Position numbers and translations under genes: made by a program. Under the pieces are notes generated by a model. That model searched no databases and was not told the DNA's origin. It saw only the letters and a list, made by a program, of their open reading frames with translations. A stretch of 24,026 bases of DNA from an uncultured Clostridia bacterium (GTDB lineage: Bacteria; Bacillota; Clostridia; Christensenellales; Borkfalkiaceae): assembly GCA_947629735.1 (NCBI GenBank), contig CANREX010000005.1:1-24026 (forward strand), written 5' to 3'. Positions 8,601 through 15,136 of this stretch are shown here, piece by piece. Position 1 is the stretch's first letter; the number at the start of each line of letters is the position of its first letter.

Positions 8601-8838
8601 CCGCGCCGCACTTGTCGCACTTGTCGTTTGCGCCCCAGGTGTGGTCTTCCGCCGCAAGATCGGGCGCGTCGCAGCCCTCTACGTCGCAATGCTGATGATG
8701 CTTGCCGTTTTCGTCGTCTACGTACGTATAGTTATGCACGTGCTCGGGGGTCTTTGTGCAAGCCGCTATGCCTGCCGCACCCATTCCCACTGCACCCGCT
8801 AAGACGAATACGGAGAGCAACTTGGTAATTTTGTTCAT
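5689..8838 (-). CDS. Large surface lipoprotein with Ig-like domains and three pectinase-associated beta modules; no catalytic domain seen
   Basis: A strong ribosome binding site (AGGAGG, 8 bp before ATG) and a lipoprotein signal ending GIAAC (Cys27) mark it as exported and lipid-anchored. Residues about 33-80 form a His/Cys-rich segment (Cys51, Cys56, Cys74, Cys77), perhaps a small metal-binding knuckle. Residues about 85-270 and 465-690 look like Ig-type beta domains. Residues about 281-463, 696-867 and 875-1046 resemble one another in pattern and resemble modules often found at the C-terminus of Bacillota pectate lyases. That resemblance is from memory and is an inference. The last two modules differ by one residue. 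I see no lyase or hydrolase motif. It sits directly upstream of the PL9 gene, so a role in holding pectin at the cell surface is plausible. Enzymatic activity from the central module cannot be excluded. Confidence 0.7.
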   Translation of the reverse strand: MNKITKLLSVFVLAGAVGMGAAGIAACTKTPEHVHNYTYVDDENGKHHQHCDVEGCDAPDLAAEDHTWGANDKCDKCGADKPATTFEVPADVTGLLVEYAGSAEVTLSETNKSCTIAKSDVKVYFTKGANNEKGDEVPAANLVLTLTMADGTPVSSWENITKDGEYKINASVQNVTMATGSDYIPEDLVAAATVKINNPIKADSLAVKEGTKTQPASVQDKISSTWKYEVTLANGDKMDYTEPVTISMDTTKVGEQTVTLTSGKITGSVTVTITASNLRIETYAVNFNNYNGDIATQEPGTAEAPTSPVTLFESAGGTTKLEARGLKAEANSNNRANECDGKYFKMRAPFAGATFTAAGALQTNQRYFILTTEGAAKLTIYWSRNSSNDERGVSVFNSTVAGGDISTLTTSSTPIAKNTVASGAADGGQAIQKMVVNLSEAGTYWITTANNQNAYFYYIELSTEFEEAGDNVTLEDGAKELAKIDVSHEDDTSEAAYVQEFDLGAKFTVEQRYTIEGIFIAHNTAKKTVEELTTGLTYWIGTTQLTPDTTELTADIITLGENTVTVKYNDEAVTGSYKIKVVNAVGVDSVTVALKGDVDTMVKTADGKVNIKWDSFTLTTVGENTNVNVAITSVTYKPKAGGAETAIAEAGTDIPVGEYEVTFNVTVTDKSDATKTATYTATCDLKITKASTSSTQQFLAPDTLPADVNVAADGTITDDNLFKAVAKGAMEYFEDGTGDNAGKSSIKKGEVKNTLSDGTEKVWKTGLRTLKTSKAGTADRTSAIEITAKEKITLKLYVVTCNDNYNSQKTGKLCYKIGSGAETEVASGSDRKAPTVLEVTLEKGDVLSLNAYGDSEGIRLYLFGIEAEGEAVSSQQFLAPDTLPADVNVAADGTITDDSLFKAVAKGAMEYFEDGTGDNAGKSSIKKGEVKNTLSDGTEKVWKTGLRTLKTSKAGTADRTSAIEITAKEKITLKLYVVTCNDNYNSQKTGKLCYKIGSGAETEVASGSDRKAPTVLEVTLEKGDVLSLNAYGDSEGIRLYLFGIEAAKA
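5701..6753 (-). repeat. Recent in-frame tandem duplication inside the lipoprotein gene
   Basis: Bases 5701-6216 and 6238-6753 (516 bp each, offset 537 bp, 21-bp linker) match at all but five positions. Four differences are silent and one changes Ser to Asn (TITDDS versus TITDDN). The unit encodes one complete C-terminal module. Confidence 0.95.
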
Positions 8839-9035
8839 TTATTTTCCTCCTGTTTTTTGGCTGCCGTCTTATCCTTGGGAATCGCTCACTGACCTTGTTG
8901 CGGTTTTTGCCTGCGCCGCTTTGCTTGCGGTTTTTTGCCGCGGTTTGCGGTTTTTGCCGCTTGTGCTTGCGGTTTGCCGAAGTCGGTGCGCGATTTAATG
9001 CGCCTTGCGCCGCGGTTGTGCCGAAGTCAATGCGC

Positions 9036-9071
9036 GCCCGCGCGCGGTGAAAGCCGCGCGCGGGCTTTTTT
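9036..9071 (+). terminator. Strong plus-strand intrinsic terminator without an obvious gene
   Basis: A perfect 12-bp stem of G/C (9036-9047 with 9054-9065) and a 6-base loop are followed by six T. It is oriented for plus-strand transcription, yet no plus-strand gene lies upstream of it. It could end an antisense or small RNA, or stop stray transcription into the repeats. Confidence 0.65.
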
Positions 9072-9203
9072 GTCCGTTGGGATAAAAAGCTCGCCCTTAA
9101 AATTTTTTATTTTTTATTTTTTTGAGTTATCGTCGGGAAAGTTCCCTTCGTCCTTTGCCTGTCGCCGCCACTCGCCCGCCGTTTTTTTTGCAAGCGCAGT
9201 CGT

Positions 9204-9308
9204 TGTCACACTGCCCGAGGGCGTAAGCCCGACCCTCCGCTGTCATTCTGCCCGAGGGCGACAGCCCGACGGTTTGTAGAAAATTTTTGCGATTAAGCAA
9301 AAATCTTC
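9204..9308 (+). repeat. Two adjacent R2 repeats, the second with hairpin
   Basis: Copies of the gcccgagggcg core start at 9204 and 9241. The second continues through ggtttgtaga into the hairpin at 9279-9308, with 12-bp arms and one mismatch. It is the inverse of the copy at 1134-1215. Confidence 0.7.
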
Positions 9309-9336
9309 ACAAAGCGGAGCGCCGCATACCCCCTTT

Positions 9337-9454
9337 TGTCATTCTGAGCGGAGCGAACGTAGTGAGCGCAGTCGAAGAATCCGGAATTCCCTTGCGCTTA
9401 GGTCTATCCTGTGAGAAACGCCCAACCGGATTCCTCGACAAGCTCGGAATGACA
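9337..9454 (+). repeat. R1 repeat, complete MITE-like element (118 bp)
   Basis: It runs from TGTCATTCTGAG to CTCGGAATGACA with inverted ends, no coding capacity and an internal AAGAATCCGGAATT box. It matches 23737-23848 at both ends. Confidence 0.75.
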
Positions 9455-9543
9455 AGTTGAAAGTTTTCCGTCTCTTTACGCACATTACGGGCTTTAATCG
9501 CGATTGTGGTTGTTGTCACAAGGGCAGACTATAACTCGTATAT

Positions 9544-9572
9544 ATTCTATCACTCAAACGCAAATATGTCAA
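9544..9572 (-). promoter_or_regulatory. Sigma-A-type promoter for the surface lipoprotein / pectate lyase unit
   Basis: On the minus strand TTGACA (9567-9572) is followed after exactly 17 bp by TAGAAT (9544-9549). The -35 box touches one arm of an inverted repeat ACAGTAT/ATACTGT (9572-9578 and 9597-9603), with a further ACTGT at 9608. This could be an operator. The nearest downstream minus-strand gene starts at 8838. Confidence 0.75.
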
Positions 9573-9684
9573 CAGTATTTTGTTTTTTATTTTCTTATAC
9601 TGTTACTACTGTTCAATAATTATATGCCTTTTTTACCGATAAATGTAATCTTTACCAATTTTTCCCCGCGTTTAGCGGCAGCGC

Positions 9685-9757
9685 GCGAAGCGCGGGCGGA
9701 GAAAGCCCTCCGCCCGCGCTTCGCACAAAAGGCGGCGCGATTTTCAATCGCGCCGCC
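9685..9757 (-). terminator. Tandem hairpins ending the GH105 transcript
   Basis: The first stem after the GH105 stop codon is a perfect 12-bp one (9746-9757 with 9731-9742), followed on the minus strand by TTTT. A second perfect 17-bp stem lies at 9685-9701 with 9708-9724. The tagcggcagcg box then follows at about 9674. The arrangement parallels 1662-1750. Confidence 0.7.
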
Positions 9758-9776
9758 CCCCCTATTCAAACCATTC

Positions 9777-10910
9777 TCACTTCATCTGTAACACTTCGGT
9801 ATACGCCATCACGAACGGTCCTGTGCCCTTGGCGTCGTTTTCCACGACGGGCTCGGAGATGTAATAGGCGTAACTGCCGTCGCGGCGGCGGTTGTTGTCG
9901 GGACCTAACCCCGCGACAAGGCATATGCCGCCCAAATTGAGCTTGCCGTCCGTTTCGGTGAGGTACTTCTTGCAGATTCCCTCGAACACCCTGTTGCCGA
10001 CCGCGGCGAACCTCTTGTCGATAACGCCCAGCCTTGCGCCCTTCATCATCGCGTACGCAATCATGGAAGAGCCGCTCGTTTCGGGGTAGTTGCCCTCGTC
10101 GCCTATTCTGTCCACGACCTGCCAGAGCATGTCGTTGTCCTTATCGATATACTGTTCCAGACCCTCGATAGTGTTCCTGAATATCTCTATGAGGGACTTC
10201 TTCCCGTCTTGCGCGCTCTCGGGCATATAGGATATGGCGTCCACGAGCCCGACGGTGTACCAACCTATCGAACGCAGCCAGAAGTTCTGCGAAAGTCCCG
10301 TCTGTTTATCCGCCCAGAACGCCGTCTTGGACGTATCCCACCCGTGGTAGTACAGCTTCTTGTCTTTGTCGTACATATGCTCGTACACGGCTTTGAACTG
10401 TTTGACGATTTCGGAGAAGTCGCCGTTGCCGCGCTCCGCCACATAGCGGGTATAGAACACCTCGCTCATGTACAGTCCGTCCAGCCAAACCTGGTTTTCG
10501 TATATCTTTTTGTGCCAGAAATTGCCGTATTCGGTGCGCGGCTGCCTCTTTATCTGCGAATACAGCAGCTCTATCGCCTTGCTGTACTTTTCCTTGCCCG
10601 TGAGCTTGTATAAGTCGAATAAAATCCTGCCCTCGTTGAGGTTGTCGAGGTTGAACGTCTCCACGTCGTAGCCGCGGATTGTTCCGTCCTCAAACACGTA
10701 GTAATCTATGAAATTTTCAATAAATTTTATGTACTTTTCGTCGCCCGTCAGCCCGTAAATGGAATAGAGCGAAGTCATCATGCAGCCGTCGATATAGTTC
10801 CACGCGGGTTTTTTGCCCTGCCTGATATTTTCTATGTTCCATATAGGCGCTTCGGGCTTGGTCTCTTCTATCAGCCTCTGTATGTATTTATCTATGATTT
10901 CGTAGTTCAT
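9777..10910 (-). CDS. GH105 unsaturated rhamnogalacturonyl/galacturonyl hydrolase
   Basis: The 377 residues match the length and pattern of YteR/YesR-type (alpha/alpha)6-barrel enzymes. Landmarks are WNYIDGCM near residue 37, FNLDNLNEGR with Asp89 and VWLDGLYM with Asp144. These fit the two active-site aspartates I recall for Bacillus YteR (88 and 143). LSQNFWLRSIGWY near residue 209 and YPETSGSSMIAYAM near 288 are also typical. The family hydrates the 4,5-unsaturated uronic acid left by lyases and so releases it from oligosaccharides. There is no signal peptide, so it should work in the cytoplasm on imported lyase products. AAGGAG lies 12 bp before the ATG, a long spacing. It is last in the transport operon, 68 bp behind GH28, and is followed by two hairpins. 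Confidence 0.93.
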   Translation of the reverse strand: MNYEIIDKYIQRLIEETKPEAPIWNIENIRQGKKPAWNYIDGCMMTSLYSIYGLTGDEKYIKFIENFIDYYVFEDGTIRGYDVETFNLDNLNEGRILFDLYKLTGKEKYSKAIELLYSQIKRQPRTEYGNFWHKKIYENQVWLDGLYMSEVFYTRYVAERGNGDFSEIVKQFKAVYEHMYDKDKKLYYHGWDTSKTAFWADKQTGLSQNFWLRSIGWYTVGLVDAISYMPESAQDGKKSLIEIFRNTIEGLEQYIDKDNDMLWQVVDRIGDEGNYPETSGSSMIAYAMMKGARLGVIDKRFAAVGNRVFEGICKKYLTETDGKLNLGGICLVAGLGPDNNRRRDGSYAYYISEPVVENDAKGTGPFVMAYTEVLQMK

Positions 10911-10978
10911 GCAGACTTTATTCTCCTTTTTAAATTTTTTCGTTTTTGCCTTTGTTTTTTAGTGTTTTAAGGGCTATT

Positions 10979-12517
10979 TTAAAGAATTTTCAGCTCGCCG
11001 CAGTTCTTTTTTATGATAGTTTCGCCCTGCACGCCGTCAAACGTGACGTTTTTGAGCGTGACTTTTTCGACGTTGTCTATATAAATGCCCTCTTTGCAGT
11101 AGTCGCGGACGAATTCGAGCATAGCCGGCTTGAAGGGCTTTGCGTCCTGTTTGAACGAAAAACTTATGTTTTCAAGCACGATTTCCTTGACGGGCTGCTC
11201 CACAAGTCCGTCGAAGTACGCGCACATGCACTCGCAATCGGTGCACTGCATATCGCGGAACACGAATTTGCCCATATAAGGCGTATCGTCGCCGACGGGG
11301 CGCTTTTCACGCGAATAGACGTATTCCGTATGCCCGTCGGGGTCGCAGAAATAATACATGTTTATTACGAGCGGAGTTATGACGTTGTCCATCTTTATAT
11401 TTTCGAAGACTACGCCGTCGATTATGCAATCCTTGCCCCTGCCGCGGCGGGACTTTATCCTCAGCCCCCTGTCGGTGTGCTTGAATACGCACTGGCAGAC
11501 GGTGAGGTTTTTGACGCCTCCGCTTATCTCGCTGCCCAAAACTATCGCGCCGTGACCGTCCTGGAAGAGGTCGTTGCGGATAGTATGATGGTTGGCGGGC
11601 GTCTTGTATTTAGAGCCCATGTACAGCTTGCCCGATTTGAGCGCGACGCAGTCGTCGCCGACAGAGAAAATACAGCCGATTATCTGCACGTTGTCGCAGC
11701 TTTCGGGGTCGAGACCGTCGGTGTTGGGACCCGTGTAGGGGTTCTGCACGCGCAGATCGTAGAATCCGAGGTCGTTGGAGAAGAAAGGATGAAGATTCCA
11801 CGCCGCGGAGTTCTTGCAGGTCACGCCGTGGAATACGACGTTTTCGCACCTGTTCAATGTGACGAGGCGGGGACGGGCTACTTCCCTTCCCTTGGGACGC
11901 GCCCACCACGTGGACTTATCGGCGTTGCCGTTTATCGCGCCTTCGCCCACTATCCTGATATTTTTCTGCCTGTGCGCCGAGACGAACGATTGGTGGCAGG
12001 GATAGGGGTTGCCTTCCCACGTCGCCAAAACCTCTTCGCCCTCGGGCATGTCTATCTTTGCGGGAACGAAGGGGTAATGCTCTTCCACGATGTCGCCCAA
12101 CAGTTCGCCGCCCTCTTGAATTTCAAGCGTCATGTCGGAGCGGAGGACGATGGGGCGGACGTAAAAACTGCCCTCGGGTATTATTACCCTGCCGCCCTTG
12201 GGGCAGCTGTCTATCGCCCTCTGGACGTAGTAGGTATCTTCCGATATGCCGTCGCCCTTTGCGCCCAGATCCTTTATATTTATGGTTTCCGTCACTTTTT
12301 CCGTGCGGAAAGTTATGGTGAAGTCATCCGCAGTCGTCCCGACGGTGTACTGTGTGTCCGATTCGAGACCGAAAAGCGAGAATACGTTGCTGTCCTTTTC
12401 CCCGCCGACCGCCTTGCCGTTGAGCAAAACTTTGTACTTTACGGGGCTGTAATAGGGGTTATCGTTCGCAAGCTCGAAACAGGCGGACGAACAGGATACG
12501 AAAAGCTGTTTAAACAT
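10979..12517 (-). CDS. GH28 polygalacturonase (probably exo-acting, cytoplasmic) with N-terminal Fn3-like domain
   Basis: The ATG at 12517 is chosen because AGGAGG lies six bases upstream; the frame could open at a TTG two codons earlier. That makes 512 residues. Residues 1-75 look like a fibronectin-III-type beta domain. A GH28 parallel beta-helix follows from IKDLGAKGDG, with the classic motifs NTDGLD (catalytic Asp267), GDDC (Asp288, Asp289), DGHGAIVLGSE (His322) and RIK (353-355). The family hydrolyses alpha-1,4 galacturonic linkages. The Fn3 plus GH28 build, without a signal peptide, is like bacterial exo-polygalacturonases, but export by another route cannot be ruled out. Its ATG overlaps the stop of the preceding gene by 8 bp, which indicates translational coupling with the membrane protein upstream. 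Confidence 0.93.
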   Translation of the reverse strand: MFKQLFVSCSSACFELANDNPYYSPVKYKVLLNGKAVGGEKDSNVFSLFGLESDTQYTVGTTADDFTITFRTEKVTETINIKDLGAKGDGISEDTYYVQRAIDSCPKGGRVIIPEGSFYVRPIVLRSDMTLEIQEGGELLGDIVEEHYPFVPAKIDMPEGEEVLATWEGNPYPCHQSFVSAHRQKNIRIVGEGAINGNADKSTWWARPKGREVARPRLVTLNRCENVVFHGVTCKNSAAWNLHPFFSNDLGFYDLRVQNPYTGPNTDGLDPESCDNVQIIGCIFSVGDDCVALKSGKLYMGSKYKTPANHHTIRNDLFQDGHGAIVLGSEISGGVKNLTVCQCVFKHTDRGLRIKSRRGRGKDCIIDGVVFENIKMDNVITPLVINMYYFCDPDGHTEYVYSREKRPVGDDTPYMGKFVFRDMQCTDCECMCAYFDGLVEQPVKEIVLENISFSFKQDAKPFKPAMLEFVRDYCKEGIYIDNVEKVTLKNVTFDGVQGETIIKKNCGELKIL

Positions 12518-13265
12518 CTTCAACCTCCTTATTTTTGCTCTTGCCTCGCTTTACGAGGTATACTATCAAATCTTTGATTCCGATAAAAATCATATCGGCT
12601 ATGACGCAGAATACTCCGAACAGAAGCGGTTCTACGGCGACGTAAATGTGGTATTCCTCATCCAACGTGCCGCAAATGACGTTCATCAGCATGTTTACCC
12701 CGGTATAACAGAAATTTACCACAAGGGTGATGCCTACATAGTATATTATATTTGTGAAAAACGTCCAGAACGCCTTGAAGGGGAAAGGAAACATCATGTA
12801 GTTGTCGTATTCCTTTCTGTCCGACTCCATCATTCTGAAAATGGGGTTGACCATGAGGTCCACTATCAGCCCCATCACTACGCCGACGAGCAACACCGCG
12901 TCCAAACCGCGCAAGCCGATACCCCACATTATGAAAAAGCAAACCGCGCCCGCAAACCACCATTTTATAAATATCGCTTTGAGCCACGTGGGAAGAAACG
13001 CGAGTTTCCCATGCTTGTACGGGTCGAATTCCTTGGATTTCTTCTTGCCCTTTGCCTCTTCACCCGTTATCTCGGCGATATTCATGGTTATGGGTTCTTC
13101 GGGCTTTGCCTCTTCGCTGTTCCCGCTGGCCCCGCTATTTGAGTCGCCGTCGCTTTTCGCGGCGTTTTCGGCTTTTAAGATGGCTACCAGATCGTCTATG
13201 CTGTCGCTTTTCAGGTCATAATAATTTTCAATTGTAGTCTCTTTGTCTTTTTTCTTTTTGGACAT
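12510..13265 (-). CDS. Unrecognised four-helix membrane protein D of the transport operon
   Basis: I do not recognise this 251-residue protein. A charged cytosolic N-terminal part of about 85 residues includes a Ser/Gly/Glu-rich linker and a Lys-rich patch. Four hydrophobic segments follow, near residues 92-115, 118-140, 158-185 and 203-230, then a basic tail (KRGKSKNKEVEDV). The positive charges suggest both ends face the cytoplasm. AGAGG precedes the ATG. It is the fourth of four small polytopic proteins around the ATPase gene, and its stop overlaps the GH28 start by 8 bp, so it is surely co-expressed with enzymes and transporter. A role in assembling or modulating the importer is a guess from position only. 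Confidence 0.8.
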   Translation of the reverse strand: MSKKKKDKETTIENYYDLKSDSIDDLVAILKAENAAKSDGDSNSGASGNSEEAKPEEPITMNIAEITGEEAKGKKKSKEFDPYKHGKLAFLPTWLKAIFIKWWFAGAVCFFIMWGIGLRGLDAVLLVGVVMGLIVDLMVNPIFRMMESDRKEYDNYMMFPFPFKAFWTFFTNIIYYVGITLVVNFCYTGVNMLMNVICGTLDEEYHIYVAVEPLLFGVFCVIADMIFIGIKDLIVYLVKRGKSKNKEVEDV

Positions 13266-13275
13266 TATGCCTCTT

Positions 13276-13310
13276 AAAAAATAATCGACAAAACATAGTT
13301 TGCCGATTAT
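13276..13310 (-). terminator. Possible attenuator or partial terminator inside the operon
   Basis: Read on the minus strand, a stem of 13-14 bp (about 13298-13310 with 13281-13294, one mismatch and one bulge) is followed by six T. It lies between the two downstream membrane protein genes, just before the ribosome binding site of the gene at 13265. It may lower expression of the downstream membrane protein, GH28 and GH105. Confidence 0.5.
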
Positions 13311-13334
13311 CGCAATATTTGATTAAAAATTGAT

Positions 13335-14018
13335 TTACGATTCTTCCTCGCTTGTATCAATTTCGCCCGAGAAATCATTGCTAAGAACGACTTTCTTTGT
13401 ATTTATCTTGTTGATCGCCGCCTTGTACAGAGGCAACAGCGCAAACGCTACAAGACATATGCCTACCATTACGATGTGCACGATAAGCGACGAACGAGCT
13501 TGGTCGTAGAATTTTATCGCGCTCGAACCGCCTTCAAAACCCTTCGCGAAGTTGCCGAGGTTTATAAAGAACACCAAATCCATCGCAATAAGAAGCGCAT
13601 ATACTACGAATACCGAAACGATAAACGCTATAACCGGCTTCTTGTTCTTGGGGAACGCGTTGAGGAACAGCGGCAATATAAGTATGGACGCGAGCGTCGT
13701 TACAAACATACAGATACCTACCGAAGGTATACCGCTGTTGAGCTGTATGAGCTGGGAGAACGTACCTATCATGCAAAGGTATACGAACGAAGTTATAAGC
13801 GTGAGAACCAAAGGAATCATCTGAGTTTTGCGTTTGAGTTTAACGATAAACTTTCTCAGCCATTCCTTGAAGCCCGCAACGAATTTACCGGACTCTTTGG
13901 GGGGTACGGCAACCGCCGCGGAAGCCGCGTCTGAGGAAGAGACGGCAATCTCTTCGGTTTCGGCTTCGGGCGCATTTACTTCTTCATAATCATTCATTTT
14001 CTGATTATCAGCCATCAT
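13335..14018 (-). CDS. Unrecognised four-helix membrane protein C of the transport operon
   Basis: This 227-residue protein matches no family I can name. Residues 1-65 are acidic and rich in Ala and Ser, then comes a basic stretch (KEWLRKFIVKLKRKTQ). Four hydrophobic segments follow, at about 67-92, 99-120, 128-152 and 178-198, and a C-terminal acidic tail (DTSEEES). Two ATG codons are adjacent (14018 and 14015) behind AAGGAG; the second has the better spacing. It starts 9 bp after the ATPase gene ends, which indicates co-transcription. Its layout (four helices, cytosolic charged tails) mirrors the two proteins upstream of the ATPase, but I see no convincing sequence identity between them. 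Confidence 0.8.
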   Translation of the reverse strand: MMADNQKMNDYEEVNAPEAETEEIAVSSSDAASAAVAVPPKESGKFVAGFKEWLRKFIVKLKRKTQMIPLVLTLITSFVYLCMIGTFSQLIQLNSGIPSVGICMFVTTLASILILPLFLNAFPKNKKPVIAFIVSVFVVYALLIAMDLVFFINLGNFAKGFEGGSSAIKFYDQARSSLIVHIVMVGICLVAFALLPLYKAAINKINTKKVVLSNDFSGEIDTSEEES

Positions 14019-14027
14019 TATTCTCCT

Positions 14028-15131
14028 TTATATAGCCTTGCCGTATTCGGTCACGACCTGCTCACCCTTGGCGTTAGTGCCCATGACGGGGCGCTCAAAG
14101 AAATGAATCTTTTCGGGATCGAAGCCTATCTTGACGTCGTCGCCGAACTTGTAGGTGCACCACTTGGCAAACTTGCAGACGACGGTTTTGTTGCCGACCT
14201 TGCCGTGTACCAGCGTGTTCATGCCGAGGTTTTCGTTGTTGGTCACATTCAGAACTATGTCGCCGCCGAGGACGATATTTTCGGGACGGACGCCGAGGAC
14301 GACTTCCTTCCCCTCATACTCTTTAAGCCTGCCCGCGACGTCGCTTTGCGGTACGTAGTCGAACAGTTCGGAAACGAACTTTCCGCCCTCTATCTTGCCG
14401 TCGAACATATTCATGGGAGGAAGTCCTATGAACGTTGCGACGAAGGTGTTTGCGGGTTTTTCGTACAAATCGATGGGCTCGCCTATCTGCTGGACGTGAC
14501 CCATGGACATGCAGACTATTCTGTCCGCGAGCGTCAGCGCTTCCGTCTGGTCGTGCGTGACGTACATCATGGTCGCGTTGAGCTTTTTATGTAACAGCAT
14601 AAGCTCCCTTCTCATCGAGCCGCGAAGTTTCGCGTCGAGGTTGGACAAAGGCTCGTCGAAGAGGAAAACCTTGGGGTTACGGACGATCGCACGACCGATA
14701 GCCACACGCTGCCTCTGACCGCCGGAGAGCTGTTTGGGCTTTTTGTTGAGCTGGGTCTTCAAATCGAGAATTTCCGCCGCAGCCATGACCTTGCGGTGAA
14801 TGACCATCTTATCTTCCTTGCGGAGAGTGAGCGAAAACGCCATGTTTTCGTAAATGGTCATGTGACCGTAGAGCGCGTAGTTCTGGAAAACCATCGCGAT
14901 ATCTCTGTCCTTGGGGGGAAGGCGGGTGCAGTCTTTTCCGTCGATAATGAGTTCGCCGTTGGTGATATCTTCGAGTCCTGCAACCATTCTCAGCGTAGTG
15001 GACTTGCCGCAGCCGGAAGGACCAACCAAAACAATGAATTCGCCGTCGGCGATATCGAGGTTGAAGTCCCAGACCGCCTGCACGCCACCGTCGTAAATTT
15101 TGTCGAGATGTTTAATATGTACTTCGGGCAT
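14028..15131 (-). CDS. Sugar ABC transporter ATP-binding protein, MsmX/UgpC type
   Basis: It carries all nucleotide-binding motifs: Walker A GPSGCGKST (37-45), Q-loop Gln83, signature LSGGQ (135-139), Walker B VFLFDE (155-160) with LSNLDAKLR, and the switch His193 in THDQ. Residues from about 240 form the regulatory TOBE-like domain typical of MalK, UgpC and MsmX. It should hydrolyse ATP in the cytoplasm to drive the two permeases of this locus. MsmX-type ATPases often serve several importers and are encoded elsewhere, so its presence inside the operon suggests a dedicated motor. It lies 5 bp behind one small membrane protein gene and 9 bp before another. GAGGAG precedes the ATG by about 8 bp. 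Confidence 0.95.
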   Translation of the reverse strand: MPEVHIKHLDKIYDGGVQAVWDFNLDIADGEFIVLVGPSGCGKSTTLRMVAGLEDITNGELIIDGKDCTRLPPKDRDIAMVFQNYALYGHMTIYENMAFSLTLRKEDKMVIHRKVMAAAEILDLKTQLNKKPKQLSGGQRQRVAIGRAIVRNPKVFLFDEPLSNLDAKLRGSMRRELMLLHKKLNATMMYVTHDQTEALTLADRIVCMSMGHVQQIGEPIDLYEKPANTFVATFIGLPPMNMFDGKIEGGKFVSELFDYVPQSDVAGRLKEYEGKEVVLGVRPENIVLGGDIVLNVTNNENLGMNTLVHGKVGNKTVVCKFAKWCTYKFGDDVKIGFDPEKIHFFERPVMGTNAKGEQVVTEYGKAI

Positions 15132-15136
15132 AGCGG

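Larger units (their letters stand above)
8839..9543 (-). other. Long putative 5' leader of the surface lipoprotein gene
   Basis: No gene is supported here. If the promoter at 9544-9572 is used, about 700 nt precede the ATG at 8838. The leader contains four degenerate copies of TTGCGGTTTTTGCC (plus-strand reading) at 8898, 8925, 8945 and 8967. It also has two gccgaagtc boxes near 8976 and 9020, a GC-rich hairpin at 9036-9065, two R2 repeats and one R1 repeat. I recognise no known riboswitch. Confidence 0.45.

Noticed and set aside
8890..8980. CRISPR-like array
   Set aside because: The four repeats are only about 14 bp, degenerate and unevenly spaced; no cas gene is near.
10946..12577. 543-codon plus-strand frame opposite GH28, and the 629-codon frame at 16877-18766 opposite the binding protein gene
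   Set aside because: The minus-strand proteins have clear family motifs; the plus frames have none and are antisense shadows.
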